Assembly (NCBI RefSeq): GCF_029893345.1
Contig: NZ_JARXVE010000016.1
Location: 1 to 55,489, forward strand
Direction: 5' to 3'
DNA: 55,489 nt
Source: Mycolicibacterium frederiksbergense
Lineage (GTDB): Bacteria > Actinomycetota > Actinomycetes > Mycobacteriales > Mycobacteriaceae
Part shown: piece after piece, positions 45,833-53,099 of the stretch
How positions within the stretch are numbered: position 1 is the first letter of the stretch
Layout: each line of letters opens with the position of its first letter
Notes under the pieces: generated by a model
The model's input: only the letters and a program-made list of their open reading frames with translations
What the model was told of the DNA's origin: nothing
Database searches by the model: none
Made by a program: the position numbers and the translations under genes

Positions 45833-46191
45833 GCCACTGCCACCAATCGCGCTTCGGGAAGATCACATACCCAGCCGAATACTTCATCGATGCTGCGATC
45901 GACCGGTACAGCAGCGAGAGCAAGCATCAGCATGCGCTGCAGCTCGACAGCCGGCATCGCGGTGAGGTAGTCCCGCACCTTGCGTGGGTCTTCGTCTTTC
46001 AGCCGCCACGCCAAATGCCCGATGAGGTCAGCGCGACGCTCGTAGTCACGCTCGGTAGTGCCGGTGATGGGCGTTCTCTCCCGTGACAGGTGGCAGGTTT
46101 CTCCCTTGGCTCCGGTGGCCGAGTGGACAGTGAATCTTCCGCTTTCGGCGGTGACGTGACGGCCGCATGCTGGGCACAGCTGCAAGCTCAT
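45829..46191 (-). CDS. hypothetical protein with N-terminal zinc ribbon (120 aa)
   Basis: ATG 46189-46191 overlaps the lipoprotein-like gene stop (ATGA). LQLCPACGRHVTAESGRFTVHSATGAKGETCHLS is a CPACG...C-H ribbon; then helical ERRADLIGHLAWRLKDEDPRKVRDYLTAMPAVELQRMLMLALAAVPVDRSIDEVFGWVCDL. No family recognised. Confidence 0.68.
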   Translation of the reverse strand: MSLQLCPACGRHVTAESGRFTVHSATGAKGETCHLSRERTPITGTTERDYERRADLIGHLAWRLKDEDPRKVRDYLTAMPAVELQRMLMLALAAVPVDRSIDEVFGWVCDLPEARLVAVA

Positions 46192-46529
46192 CCGAGCACT
46201 CCCCCGCATCCGCCTGGACCGGCAAGAGGTGGCATTGGTGAACCGTCAGGGATGATGCAGCGCAACGGCTGCCACCAATAGCCCACACGGAACGTGTTCA
46301 GGCGGGAACCATCCGGGAACGTGCGGCCTTCGCAATATCCGCCATACCCTGAGGCGGACAGTCCGGGGCCGTTGCCGGGGCACCAGAATGGCGGTGCGGG
46401 GACGAACGGATCGGGCAGTGCGTGAGCGTCGGTGGCCCACAAGGTTCCACAACCGGCCAGGATGATCGCCGCAGCAGCACCACCGATGATGCGGCGTGCG
46501 GTACGCCAATGCATGGTCTTGTGAATCAT
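46188..46529 (-). CDS. exported lipoprotein-like protein (113 aa)
   Basis: ATG 46527-46529 with ribosome site GGGAGG. Signal peptide MIHKTMHWRTARRIIGGAAAAIILAGCGTLWATDAHA: basic start, hydrophobic core and a lipobox-like LAGC, plus a possible SPase I site after AHA. The mature part is Pro/Gly/Cys-rich (DPFVPAPPFWCPGNGPGLSASGYGGYCEGRTFPDGS). Similar small secreted Cys proteins occur in mycobacteria. Unexpected within an early lytic operon; could modify the cell surface. Confidence 0.7.
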   Translation of the reverse strand: MIHKTMHWRTARRIIGGAAAAIILAGCGTLWATDAHALPDPFVPAPPFWCPGNGPGLSASGYGGYCEGRTFPDGSRLNTFRVGYWWQPLRCIIPDGSPMPPLAGPGGCGGVLG

Positions 46530-46531
46530 GG

Positions 46532-46675
46532 TCACCTCCCGGCCTCGTTGAGGAAGATGCCCAGGGCGAGAATCCCGGAGAAGACGGCGAACGCGAGGTT
46601 GACCGTGTTTCCGCTGTTGGCGTAGATCCACACGTTGAAGCCGCACGCGGCAGCGTTGACGAAAGCCAAGATCAT
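46532..46675 (-). CDS. 47-aa membrane protein
   Basis: ATG 46673-46675 overlaps the upstream stop (ATGA). MILAFVNAAACGFNVWIYANSG then TVNLAFAVFSGILALGIFLNEAGR: two short hydrophobic segments. It directly precedes the exported protein, so both may work at the envelope. Confidence 0.6.
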   Translation of the reverse strand: MILAFVNAAACGFNVWIYANSGNTVNLAFAVFSGILALGIFLNEAGR

Positions 46676-46848
46676 GCCGACACCGCCAACCGTGCGCGCT
46701 CACGCGCGGATTGGCCGGGACGCTGATCGAGTAGGGCGATCTGCTGTTCCGCCGTGCGCAATGCTCGATCCAGCTGCCGATTTCTTGCAGCCTCCGCGCG
46801 GATCGCCTGCGGGACAGTCTTGCCGGGAACACCTGAGTTCTTGCTCAT
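46672..46848 (-). CDS. 58-aa basic helical protein
   Basis: ATG 46846-46848, ATGA overlap. MSKNSGVPGKTVPQAIRAEAARNRQLDRALRTAEQQIALLDQRPGQSARERARLAVSA: Arg/Ala-rich helices. Perhaps nucleic-acid binding. Coupled to neighbours on both sides. Confidence 0.58.
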   Translation of the reverse strand: MSKNSGVPGKTVPQAIRAEAARNRQLDRALRTAEQQIALLDQRPGQSARERARLAVSA

Positions 46849-47093
46849 GCGGACACCGCCGTCCTGGTGAGCTGCACCAGCTTCGCGGGGGCGTCATGGA
46901 ACGGCACCACAACCACGGAACCCACCCGGGCGTCGTCGATACGGTGCTTGCCCTCGTAGTCGCCGGGACTGCGCCACTCGGCGGGGACGAGGCAGTGCCG
47001 GCCTTCGTCCCATCCTGGCGACACCGGACGCTCCCCTGATCCCAGGCGGAACATCACCCACTCGATCCCCGGGCTATGCTGGTTGTCGGACAT
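46845..47093 (-). CDS. hypothetical protein (82 aa)
   Basis: ATG 47091-47093 with ribosome site AGAAGGAG; it lies 22 bp after a strong hairpin. MSDNQHSPGIEWVMFRLGSGERPVSPGWDEGRHCLVPAEWRSPGDYEGKHRIDDARVGSVVVVPFHDAPAKLVQLTRTAVSA: beta-rich soluble protein, no family recognised. Confidence 0.65.
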   Translation of the reverse strand: MSDNQHSPGIEWVMFRLGSGERPVSPGWDEGRHCLVPAEWRSPGDYEGKHRIDDARVGSVVVVPFHDAPAKLVQLTRTAVSA

Positions 47094-47114
47094 TTGGTTT
47101 CTCCTTCTGTTCAT

Positions 47115-47145
47115 GGCTCGCTCTGGATTGCGCCCAGAGCGAGCC
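47115..47145 (-). promoter_or_regulatory. perfect 12-bp hairpin in the early operon
   Basis: GGCTCGCTCTGG-ATTGCGC-CCAGAGCGAGCC. No T tract on either side. It sits between two genes at the only sizeable gap for several kb; likely an attenuator, processing site or nut-like element. Confidence 0.55.
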
Positions 47146-47148
47146 GAT

Positions 47149-47277
47149 CTACTTGGTTGAGTCTTTGATTAGGTGCAGCAGGTCCCACGCCAGGTCCCCG
47201 GCGTCGCCCTGTGTCATTTGGGATCGCTCGTAGATCAATCCGGCCATCTCGGCGACAAGGGCGTCTTCGTCGCTCAT
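47149..47277 (-). CDS. 42-aa acidic protein
   Basis: ATG 47275-47277 overlaps the upstream stop (ATGA). MSDEDALVAEMAGLIYERSQMTQGDAGDLAWDLLHLIKDSTK: helical, acidic. Similar short proteins beginning MSDEDxLVxEMAxLIY are usual in mycobacteriophage early regions. Confidence 0.58.
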   Translation of the reverse strand: MSDEDALVAEMAGLIYERSQMTQGDAGDLAWDLLHLIKDSTK

Positions 47278-48173
47278 TCCCCTGCCGCCTCTCGCTCGAA
47301 CACCTTGAACTGCGATGCACGGTCACGCAGTTCAGCCACGAGACGGACGGCCCACTTAGGCGTCTTGTCGCCGTTGAAGTTGGTCACGGTCATGGCCTCG
47401 ACGGCGGTGGCCGCGATGCTCAGCAGCTTCGAATCCGGACGCGGTTCCCCCAGGGAGGGCTGGTCTGCGCTCACCCCCCCGGGGGATTCACCCGCGCCGG
47501 CCGTGGGCTCGGGAGTGCGCCTCTGGTCGTAGATACGGCGGGCCTCACCGCAGTCGAGGTAGCAAGTAACCCCGTCATTGATCGGGCAGTAGCTGCACTT
47601 CACGAGGTCATTGCGGCCCGAGATTGGTTGCTCCGGGGGTGGCGACGGCAGAATGTCGCTATCACCACCGGAGCCTTCGTCACCCATTCGGGGGTTGTTG
47701 GGTGACGGATCTGCCGCTGCGATGACGGCGGCAGAAGAATGTTCGACAACTGGACCATCGCCGTAAGGGCATGGACGCCTGTCTAGGACGCTGACACAGT
47801 GGAACCACGCCTCGACATCGCGATGCCAGTAGACCGCCTCGTCGCACTTGCTGCACTGCCGAGTGCACCAAGATTCCTCGCCCGCGCACCACTCGCCGTG
47901 GAAAGCGCACACCTCGCGCGGTTCCAGGCTGTCGCGTTGTTCCTCGAACTCGGTCAACCACTGCGGCCCAACCTCATCCACCCGGGCACGCGGTTGCGCT
48001 TCCCACCTGGACCCGATGGTGATGAGCACAGTGCCCATGCCGGAACGGATCTCAGCAGCTATATCGGAAAGATTCTCGAACAGGCTCACTTGATCACCGC
48101 CAACGCCATCTTGGTGACACGGATCAAAACCAGGGATCTGATAGCACCCCAAACGATCACACTCACCAGCCAC
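47274..48173 (-). CDS. hypothetical Cys-rich protein (299 aa, start uncertain)
   Basis: GTG 48171-48173 overlaps the upstream stop, but the first 28 residues (AGECDRLGCYQIPGFDPCHQ) could be spurious; GTG at VSLFENLSDIAAEI is a possible later start. Middle: CAFHGEWCAGEESWCTRQCSKCDEAVYWHRDVEAWFHC, then CSYCPINDGVTCYLDCGEARRIYDQRR, giving two zinc-rich modules. C-terminal helix KWAVRLVAELRDRASQFKVFEREAAGE. Function unknown. Confidence 0.65.
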   Translation of the reverse strand: MAGECDRLGCYQIPGFDPCHQDGVGGDQVSLFENLSDIAAEIRSGMGTVLITIGSRWEAQPRARVDEVGPQWLTEFEEQRDSLEPREVCAFHGEWCAGEESWCTRQCSKCDEAVYWHRDVEAWFHCVSVLDRRPCPYGDGPVVEHSSAAVIAAADPSPNNPRMGDEGSGGDSDILPSPPPEQPISGRNDLVKCSYCPINDGVTCYLDCGEARRIYDQRRTPEPTAGAGESPGGVSADQPSLGEPRPDSKLLSIAATAVEAMTVTNFNGDKTPKWAVRLVAELRDRASQFKVFEREAAGE

Positions 48174-48351
48174 CCCTGTTTATCTGACGCTGCAACACAT
48201 CCCGCTCCTCACGCACCACAGCCAACTCAGCGGTCAACTCATCCACCCGCACCTGCTGCTCACGCAACCGATCAACCTCGGCCCGCAACTCCACAAGCTC
48301 CTGTTCATCAACCCGGGCAGTTACCTCGGAGATACGCATGTCCCCACTCAC
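48163..48351 (-). CDS. 62-aa coiled-coil protein
   Basis: GTG 48349-48351 overlaps the upstream stop as GTGA. RISEVTARVDEQELVELRAEVDRLREQQVRVDELTAELAVVREERDVLQRQINRG is a continuous Leu/Val heptad coil. Likely dimer; possibly a partner of the HTH protein encoded just before it. Confidence 0.65.
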   Translation of the reverse strand: MSGDMRISEVTARVDEQELVELRAEVDRLREQQVRVDELTAELAVVREERDVLQRQINRGGW

Positions 48352-48719
48352 GAGGCCAACCGCCTACGCATCGACGCCGCACTCAACCCACCGCGCGGCC
48401 GCTCCTCGACAACCTCCGGAGCCTTCTTCTCGACTGTCGCCGACGCGAACTCATCAAGGGCATCCCGCACTTCTTCGGCGGTCATGTAGTAGTGCCGGCC
48501 CATCTTGTGGGCACGTACACGACCCGACTTGATCTGGCGCTTGAGCCACCCGACCGGGTCCAGCATGTCGGCACCGATACCCCACTCTGCGATGACTTGA
48601 TCCAGGCGTTGAAGTTTCACTTTGTTCACCTCGGTTTCGACACGTAGACAGGACGTTTCGGCTTCGGCCAGTGCTGGATCCGCGGACGAGGCGAGGAATT
48701 GAAGGTCACGTGGCATCAC
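48348..48719 (-). CDS. excisionase-like HTH protein (123 aa)
   Basis: GTG 48717-48719 (or ATG next). Middle domain AEWGIGADMLDPVGWLKRQIKSGRVRAHKMGRHYYMTAEEVRDALDEF is a winged helix of the HTH_17/excisionase type: the K-S-G-x-x-x-x-H-x-x-G-R-x-Y-x-M wing is clear. It is the best candidate for the recombination directionality factor, though HTH_17 proteins also act as regulators. The C-terminal tail is basic and disordered. Confidence 0.62.
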   Translation of the reverse strand: MMPRDLQFLASSADPALAEAETSCLRVETEVNKVKLQRLDQVIAEWGIGADMLDPVGWLKRQIKSGRVRAHKMGRHYYMTAEEVRDALDEFASATVEKKAPEVVEERPRGGLSAASMRRRLAS

Positions 48720-49164
48720 CGGGCTCGGTATCTCCGGACTCGCGCGCTAGCGCCACTACCTTTTCGCGCAACCCATTCGGAAGCGCTGCGAACCGCTTCT
48801 CCAGGAGATCGCTCACGCGACGTTCCCGAATCTGCTGATACTGATCCCAGTAACGTTGCGCGAGTTCCTCTAGCGACTGCTTTTCCACTTCAGCATCTAC
48901 GGCGGGTGATACCTCGGCGTCGAACAGCTTGGCGAGGTGTCGGATGCAGCAGACGCGGGTGATGGACTGCCTCTCGTAGCGTCCAGTCTTGCCGTCGATG
49001 CGCTCTTGCCGAACGACGGCCACCGGCTCACTGCACGCAATCCGCTTGTTGTATGCCGCCGAACCACAGGCAATTCCGTCACCCGGCTCCCAGGCGCGGA
49101 CAAGGACTTCGTACTCAGGATCGTTCCACCGGTACCTGATTCCCGCGCTGAACCATTCGCTCAT
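48706..49164 (-). CDS. hypothetical protein (152 aa)
   Basis: ATG 49162-49164 overlaps the antirepressor stop (ATGA). WFSAGIRYRWNDPEYEVLVRAWEPGDGIACGSAAYNKRIACSEPVAVVRQERIDGKTGRYERQSITRVCCIRHLAKLF, then helices QSLEELAQRYWDQYQQIRERRVSDLLEKRFAALPNGLREKVVAL. No family recognised. Confidence 0.68.
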   Translation of the reverse strand: MSEWFSAGIRYRWNDPEYEVLVRAWEPGDGIACGSAAYNKRIACSEPVAVVRQERIDGKTGRYERQSITRVCCIRHLAKLFDAEVSPAVDAEVEKQSLEELAQRYWDQYQQIRERRVSDLLEKRFAALPNGLREKVVALARESGDTEPGDAT

Positions 49165-49958
49165 GCCGCCATCTCCCGAGCGATAAGGCGGGAGATGGCC
49201 TCCGCACCAGCAGGAGTGATCTTGAGTGTGTGCATTACCTCTGAGCCCCGGAATCGAGGCGCCTCATGCACTTCAACCCGCCGGAAATACCGCTTCTTAT
49301 CAGCCTTTTCCGAGTACCGGTTTCGGATGATCTTCTTCTGCTTCTTCTCTGACCACCGAGAGTCGGACTGCATGTAGATCCAGTCGCGCTCGATCAGCAG
49401 ATCCCGCAGCCAAGATTCCTTGACACCGTTCGTGGATGCGACAGTCGAGAAGGACAGCAGGTCTGCGTCGGTCACATAGGTGTCGACATAGGTCACCTTC
49501 GGCGCATCGACGGCACGAGCGGATTCGAGCTGATATATCCGCGAATTCCGAGCTTCGAGCTGCTTCATGGCCTCGACGTATCCGGCGGCCATCAGGTCGT
49601 GGCCTTGTAGCGGCTGGGATGCTGTCCGTTCAGTGGCGGCGCGGCGCATCAGGAAGAACCCGGAGACCAACCGCTTCTTGAAGTCCTTCACGACCGGGCT
49701 GTTGCGCAGATATGTCATCAGTAGTGCTGCAGCCGGTTCGTCCAGTTCTGCGAACTCGGTCGGACGCCCGCCGGACTTCGCGATTTCAAATCGCAAAGTC
49801 CCAACATCGCTCAAGTCGGCGGTGTTATCGCGAATGAGCTTGATGACCGATGCGTGCTCATTCCCGGTCTCGGTTGCGATCACCAGCGACGTGGTGATCG
49901 GCTCACCCTCTGAACTGAGGAAGACCAGCTCTTCGTTGATAGGCTCGATGTCTGACAC
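49161..49958 (-). CDS. antirepressor: Rha N-terminal domain plus KilAC C-terminal domain
   Basis: 265 residues from GTG 49956-49958, ribosome site GAAGGAG. N-terminal Rha-type part: FLSSEGEPITTSLVIATETGNEHASVIKLIRDN, LRFEIAKSGGRPTEFAELDEPAAALLMTYLRNSPVVKDFKKRLVSGFFLMRR. After a helical linker, a KilAC/ANT domain: VTDADLLSFSTVASTNGVKESWLRDLLIERDWIYMQ, then RRVEVHEAPRFRGSEVMHTLKITPAGAEAISRLI. Such proteins counter the repressor and help commit to lysis. It is the second gene of the early lytic operon. Confidence 0.85.
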   Translation of the reverse strand: MSDIEPINEELVFLSSEGEPITTSLVIATETGNEHASVIKLIRDNTADLSDVGTLRFEIAKSGGRPTEFAELDEPAAALLMTYLRNSPVVKDFKKRLVSGFFLMRRAATERTASQPLQGHDLMAAGYVEAMKQLEARNSRIYQLESARAVDAPKVTYVDTYVTDADLLSFSTVASTNGVKESWLRDLLIERDWIYMQSDSRWSEKKQKKIIRNRYSEKADKKRYFRRVEVHEAPRFRGSEVMHTLKITPAGAEAISRLIAREMAA

Positions 49959-50014
49959 GAACTTCTCCTTCGTTGTCGGGTAGCCCTCACCCCTGACCGG
50001 GTGGGGGCCTTTCG

Positions 50015-50245
50015 CTATGCGGTGCGGCGGTCCGATCCGGTGTTGATGACCATCTGGTCGAGCGGAATGCCAGTGAGTTGCTTCAACCGCATGAGGGCGA
50101 CAAGGTTCGGAACCGTGGTTCCAGCTCGCCATGCGCGGATGGTGTGCCCCGTCTTTCCGATCGCCCCGCCGAGCTGCTCGTCACTAGTCAGCCCCTCGAT
50201 GCGCCGCGCTTTGTCGAGCACCTCTGGGTTGAGTCGGATTGACAC
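50015..50245 (-). CDS. Cro-like HTH regulator (76 aa)
   Basis: GTG 50243-50245 with ribosome site AAGGAGG; a GTG two codons earlier is too close to it. SIRLNPEVLDKARRIEGLTSDEQLGGAIGKTGHTIRAWRAGTTVPNLVALMRLKQLTGIPLDQMVI is a Cro/C1-type HTH (GAIGKTGHTIRAWRAGTTVPN) without an extra domain. First gene transcribed leftward from the operator region, divergent from the repressor: the Cro position. Confidence 0.82.
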   Translation of the reverse strand: MSIRLNPEVLDKARRIEGLTSDEQLGGAIGKTGHTIRAWRAGTTVPNLVALMRLKQLTGIPLDQMVINTGSDRRTA

Positions 50246-50270
50246 GCTCACCTCCTTGGGATGCGCACTA

Positions 50271-50325
50271 TTTGCGCTGAATGCGCTTGTTCTGCGCATC
50301 GCAAAGCTAGCGCATTTCGCGCAGA
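50271..50325. promoter_or_regulatory. operator pair between repressor and Cro genes
   Basis: TTTGCGCTGAATGCGCTTG (50271-50289) and the inverted copy CTAGCGCATTTCGCGCAGA (50307-50325) match at 15 of 19 positions. Extra TGCGCA half-sites flank them (50262, 50292). They overlap both -10 and spacer of the leftward promoter. Confidence 0.65.
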
Positions 50326-50333
50326 TTTCGCAA
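50304..50333 (-). promoter_or_regulatory. early leftward promoter (Cro side)
   Basis: Minus strand TTGCGA (50333-50328), 18-bp spacer, TAGCTT (50309-50304). The spacer and -10 lie in the operator pair, so the repressor should block it. Leader to the Cro start is about 50 nt. Confidence 0.55.
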
Positions 50334-50383
50334 CCGACACGACACAAACCTGTTATTTCCCCAGGTAAATAGGTGAGCAAAAG

Positions 50384-50413
50384 TTGCGCACTCGCGTCAT
50401 TTATGGGTACGCT
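50384..50413 (+). promoter_or_regulatory. leaderless promoter of the repressor gene
   Basis: TTGCGC (50384-50389), 18-bp spacer, TACGCT (50408-50413), then 7 nt to ATG 50421. No ribosome site. Same -10-to-start spacing as the two cassettes. Confidence 0.55.
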
Positions 50414-50420
50414 CCCACGC

Positions 50421-50864
50421 ATGGATCACATCGAGTGGATCAAAGCCACTACGAAAGGGGATGCGACGCGGGCCATCGGGCGCGCGGCGAACATCCCAGA
50501 CCGCACCGTGGCCAGCCAGATCGACCGAGGTCACATCAGCGCAGAGAACGTCATCGCTATAGCCATCGCATATGGCGTCCACCCGGTAACCGCATTGATC
50601 GACTGCGGCTACCTGCCCGCCAGGTATGCCACGACCGCCGATCCGGTTGCCGCGTTACGCTCAGTGTCGGAGGATGATCTAGCCGATGAGGTGCTTCGTC
50701 GAATGAAGCTCGCCGGCGATCACACCGTGCTCACGACACCCGTCGACGAACTGTTATCGGACAACGCGAAGCTCGGGACGGCGTCCGCGGTCGACGCCGC
50801 CACCGCTGCCTCCATCGCCGAACTGAAGATCGATAGCGGCATTGACAACCGCAAGAAGGCCTGA
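50421..50864 (+). CDS. immunity repressor (147 aa)
   Basis: ATG 50421, leaderless. N-terminal HTH: HIEWIKATTKGDATRAIGRAANIPDRTVASQIDRGHISAENVIAIAIAYGVHPVTALIDCGYL (about 3-65). A middle SVSEDDLADEVLRRMKLAGD and an Ala/Asp-rich C-terminal tail, which may dimerise, follow. It is transcribed away from the lytic genes and divergent from the Cro gene across the operator pair, which is the standard immunity layout. There is no ssrA-like degradation tag at the C-terminus and the gene does not span attP, so immunity does not look integration-dependent. Confidence 0.85.
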   Translation: MDHIEWIKATTKGDATRAIGRAANIPDRTVASQIDRGHISAENVIAIAIAYGVHPVTALIDCGYLPARYATTADPVAALRSVSEDDLADEVLRRMKLAGDHTVLTTPVDELLSDNAKLGTASAVDAATAASIAELKIDSGIDNRKKA

Positions 50865-51426
50865 CGACCACGTGCTGACGGGGTGGGACTCAATACGAAT
50901 GACATAGTCGCGGCGCTGACGCAGCAACTCGGATGTGTCACCCAATCCAACCCCCCAATGCGCAGGCTGAAATAGGCCCATTACGACATGGGCCGAATCT
51001 GTCAAATGTGTTGCCGCGCCCAGTATTTGAGCGCGTTAAAGGCAGCCTAGGTAGTTGCTGTCAAGATCGGTTGCGAAATCAAAGACAACATGCGTTTTCT
51101 TACCGTTAGCTTGGAGTTAGCTGCTAGCGGCCCAAATGCGTCGTACACCAGCGGCGAAAACGCCAGAGTTAGCGGCGGCAGCAAAACAGCGGGGGGGGGG
51201 GCTTCAATGCCGTCTTTTTCCACCACCTTTCCGCAGATGCAGGCCCAAAATCGCATCCCGCAAACTGGTCTGCGGTAATCAGATTCTCAGCACGTACGTA
51301 CGCCGCTGACAGGTATTGCCAAGCCAGGTTCGGGCGAACTTTGACATTGATCGATAGCAGTCAATCGGTCTTAGCTTCGAGTGGAATACGATTCCGTCAC
51401 CGTCGAATAGGCATCCTGGGGGGAAC
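50865..51426. other. 562-bp gene-free region between repressor and TM2 gene
   Basis: No convincing gene. It is lower in GC than its surroundings. It contains repeated GTTAGC (three copies about 51103-51172), a run of 11 G (51191-51201), and AT-rich sequence near 51050 and 51340 that could hold promoters for the TM2 gene. A 62-residue open frame across the G run (51090-51278) has no ribosome site and is probably not real. Confidence 0.5.
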
Positions 51427-51957
51427 GTGACCGTCACCATCACTTGTCCGAAGTGCAAGGCCAAGCTCTCCACCAAGGGCGAGGCAACGTCGTTCCGGTG
51501 CGTGAAGTGCGGCGAGGTCTCCCCCATGCCGATATCGAAGCTGGCCAAGACGAAGGCTGCTACTCCAGCCAAGGTGGCATCCCCTCCGTCGCCGAAACCG
51601 TTGCCAGGCTGGTACCCAGACCCCAATGGAGCGCCAACCCAGCGCTACTTTGATGGGACGGCCTGGACGGACCAACTCGCCCCACTGTCCACCCCGGCAC
51701 CTCGGCCGGCCAAATCCGGCGTAGTCGCCGGACTTCTACAACTGTTCCTCGGCTGGTTCGGCCTGGGCCGGTTCTACCTCGGTTACACAGGAATCGGGGG
51801 CGTACAACTCACTCTCGGATTGATTGGACTCATCGGCACGCTCATGTGCTGGGTCGGGCTCATCGTCCTGGTGCCACTATCTATCTGGCTGTTCATCGAA
51901 GGCATCTGCATGATCGCCGGGGCGATCCCCGATGTCACAGGCCAGAAGGTCAACTAG
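51427..51957 (+). CDS. DUF2510 plus TM2 domain membrane protein (prophage accessory gene)
   Basis: 176 residues, GTG 51427 after GGGGGAAC. Three parts: a zinc ribbon ITCPKCKAKLS...FRCVKCGEV (1-30), a DUF2510 box LPGWYPDPNGAPTQRYFDGTAWTDQL (about 60-85), and a TM2 pair VVAGLLQLFLGWFGLGRFYLGYTGIGGVQL ... TLMCWVGLIVLVPLSIWLFIEGI. TM2/DUF2510 proteins are common in actinobacterial genomes; role unknown, perhaps envelope sensing. It runs in the repressor direction and overlaps the integrase gene end by 4 bp, so it is probably expressed in the lysogen. Confidence 0.87.
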   Translation: MTVTITCPKCKAKLSTKGEATSFRCVKCGEVSPMPISKLAKTKAATPAKVASPPSPKPLPGWYPDPNGAPTQRYFDGTAWTDQLAPLSTPAPRPAKSGVVAGLLQLFLGWFGLGRFYLGYTGIGGVQLTLGLIGLIGTLMCWVGLIVLVPLSIWLFIEGICMIAGAIPDVTGQKVN

Positions 51958-53099
51958 ATTCCACCCAGCGCGCGGCCAATGATCGCGGCTGCTTCGTCGG
52001 CGGACTTCCTGTCCAAATGCCCGTAGAGGTTCACGGTGGTGCTGATCGATTCGTGTCCCAGGTGGCGTTGCACCGCCATTAGCGACGCTCCCCCGTTGAT
52101 CATCAGACTGGCGCAGGTGTGCCGCATGTCGTGGATGCGTGGTTTCTTCGCCAGTCCGGCCTTCTGTGCGCGGGCCACTGCGGGGTACCAGACGTTGTTG
52201 CGGTAGCTGTCCTTGTCGAGTTGATTGCCGACCGTGTTGGTGAACAACCACTTCTTGCTGTAGTCGAGCTCGTCCAGAACCGCTGAGGCGACGCTGATGG
52301 TGCGGTCGGACCGCTTCGACTTCGTCGACCCGATCTCGTACCTGGCTTCGTCGTAGGTGCGTTTCCTTGACTTGCCGACATGCACGGTGCTGGCCTTGCG
52401 GTTCACGTCGGACGGCCACAGCGCCGACACCTCACCGATTCGAGCACCGGAAGCCACCAGGAACCGAGTCAGTGGCCGCCAGTACGGCGTGAAGCACCCG
52501 GCGAACAGTTCGACCTCGTCGGCGTCGAGGCACACCATCTCGGCGCGGGGTGTCCGAGGTATCCGCGTGCCCAACGCCGGATTGGATGGAATCAGCCCTT
52601 GGCGGACCGCGGTGTTGAGTGCAGCGCTGAAGAACCCATGCCTGTTGGCGATGGTCTTGCCCGACAGTGTCAGCGGCTCGCCATCCTCGTCGAACTTCCC
52701 CGATGGCCGGGCGGCCATCCAGTTCACCCACGAAGCGACGTCGTCAGGGGTGAGCAGGTCGATCGGCACGGCACCAAGCTGCGGGGCGATGTCGTTCTCC
52801 AAATACGAGGAATAGTCGTAGATGGTGGCCTTCGTAACCCCGGTCCGGCTGGCTATGTACTGCTGCAACCATTGAGCCACCGTCGGCGAGCTGGACCGCA
52901 TCGCAGACTGCTTGGTCGGAGCAATGCCCCACGCCAACATGGCCTTCTCCGCTCCGATGGAGTTGACGGTGTCGCGGAAGTCCTCGGCTTCCTGCTCATC
53001 GTCGAACGTGCCGAGCGAGGTCTGTTGGCCGTTGACCTTGTGCAGGACGGTGTGTCCGGTAGAGCCGTCCGCGCGCTTGCGGGGCCTGATAAATGCCAC
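51954..53099 (-). CDS. int: tyrosine-recombinase integrase
   Basis: 381 residues from GTG 53097-53099 with ribosome site GGGAGGGG; an upstream in-frame start would run to attR. N-terminal arm-binding domain VAFIRPRKRADGSTGHTVLHKVNGQQTSLGTFDDEQEAEDF; core-binding SAM-like domain TVAQWLQQYIASRTGVTKATIYDYSSYLENDIAPQLG; catalytic domain with GARIGEV (Arg about 220), HDMRHT (His 323, Arg 326), LGHES (His 349) and nucleophile VNLYGHL (Tyr 359). It joins phage attP to the tmRNA attB. The gene starts about 100 bp from attR. Confidence 0.95.
   Translation of the reverse strand: MAFIRPRKRADGSTGHTVLHKVNGQQTSLGTFDDEQEAEDFRDTVNSIGAEKAMLAWGIAPTKQSAMRSSSPTVAQWLQQYIASRTGVTKATIYDYSSYLENDIAPQLGAVPIDLLTPDDVASWVNWMAARPSGKFDEDGEPLTLSGKTIANRHGFFSAALNTAVRQGLIPSNPALGTRIPRTPRAEMVCLDADEVELFAGCFTPYWRPLTRFLVASGARIGEVSALWPSDVNRKASTVHVGKSRKRTYDEARYEIGSTKSKRSDRTISVASAVLDELDYSKKWLFTNTVGNQLDKDSYRNNVWYPAVARAQKAGLAKKPRIHDMRHTCASLMINGGASLMAVQRHLGHESISTTVNLYGHLDRKSADEAAAIIGRALGGI

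Noticed and set aside
51090..51278. 62-aa open frame across the G run
   Set aside because: No ribosome site, low-complexity content and dependence on the homopolymer length.
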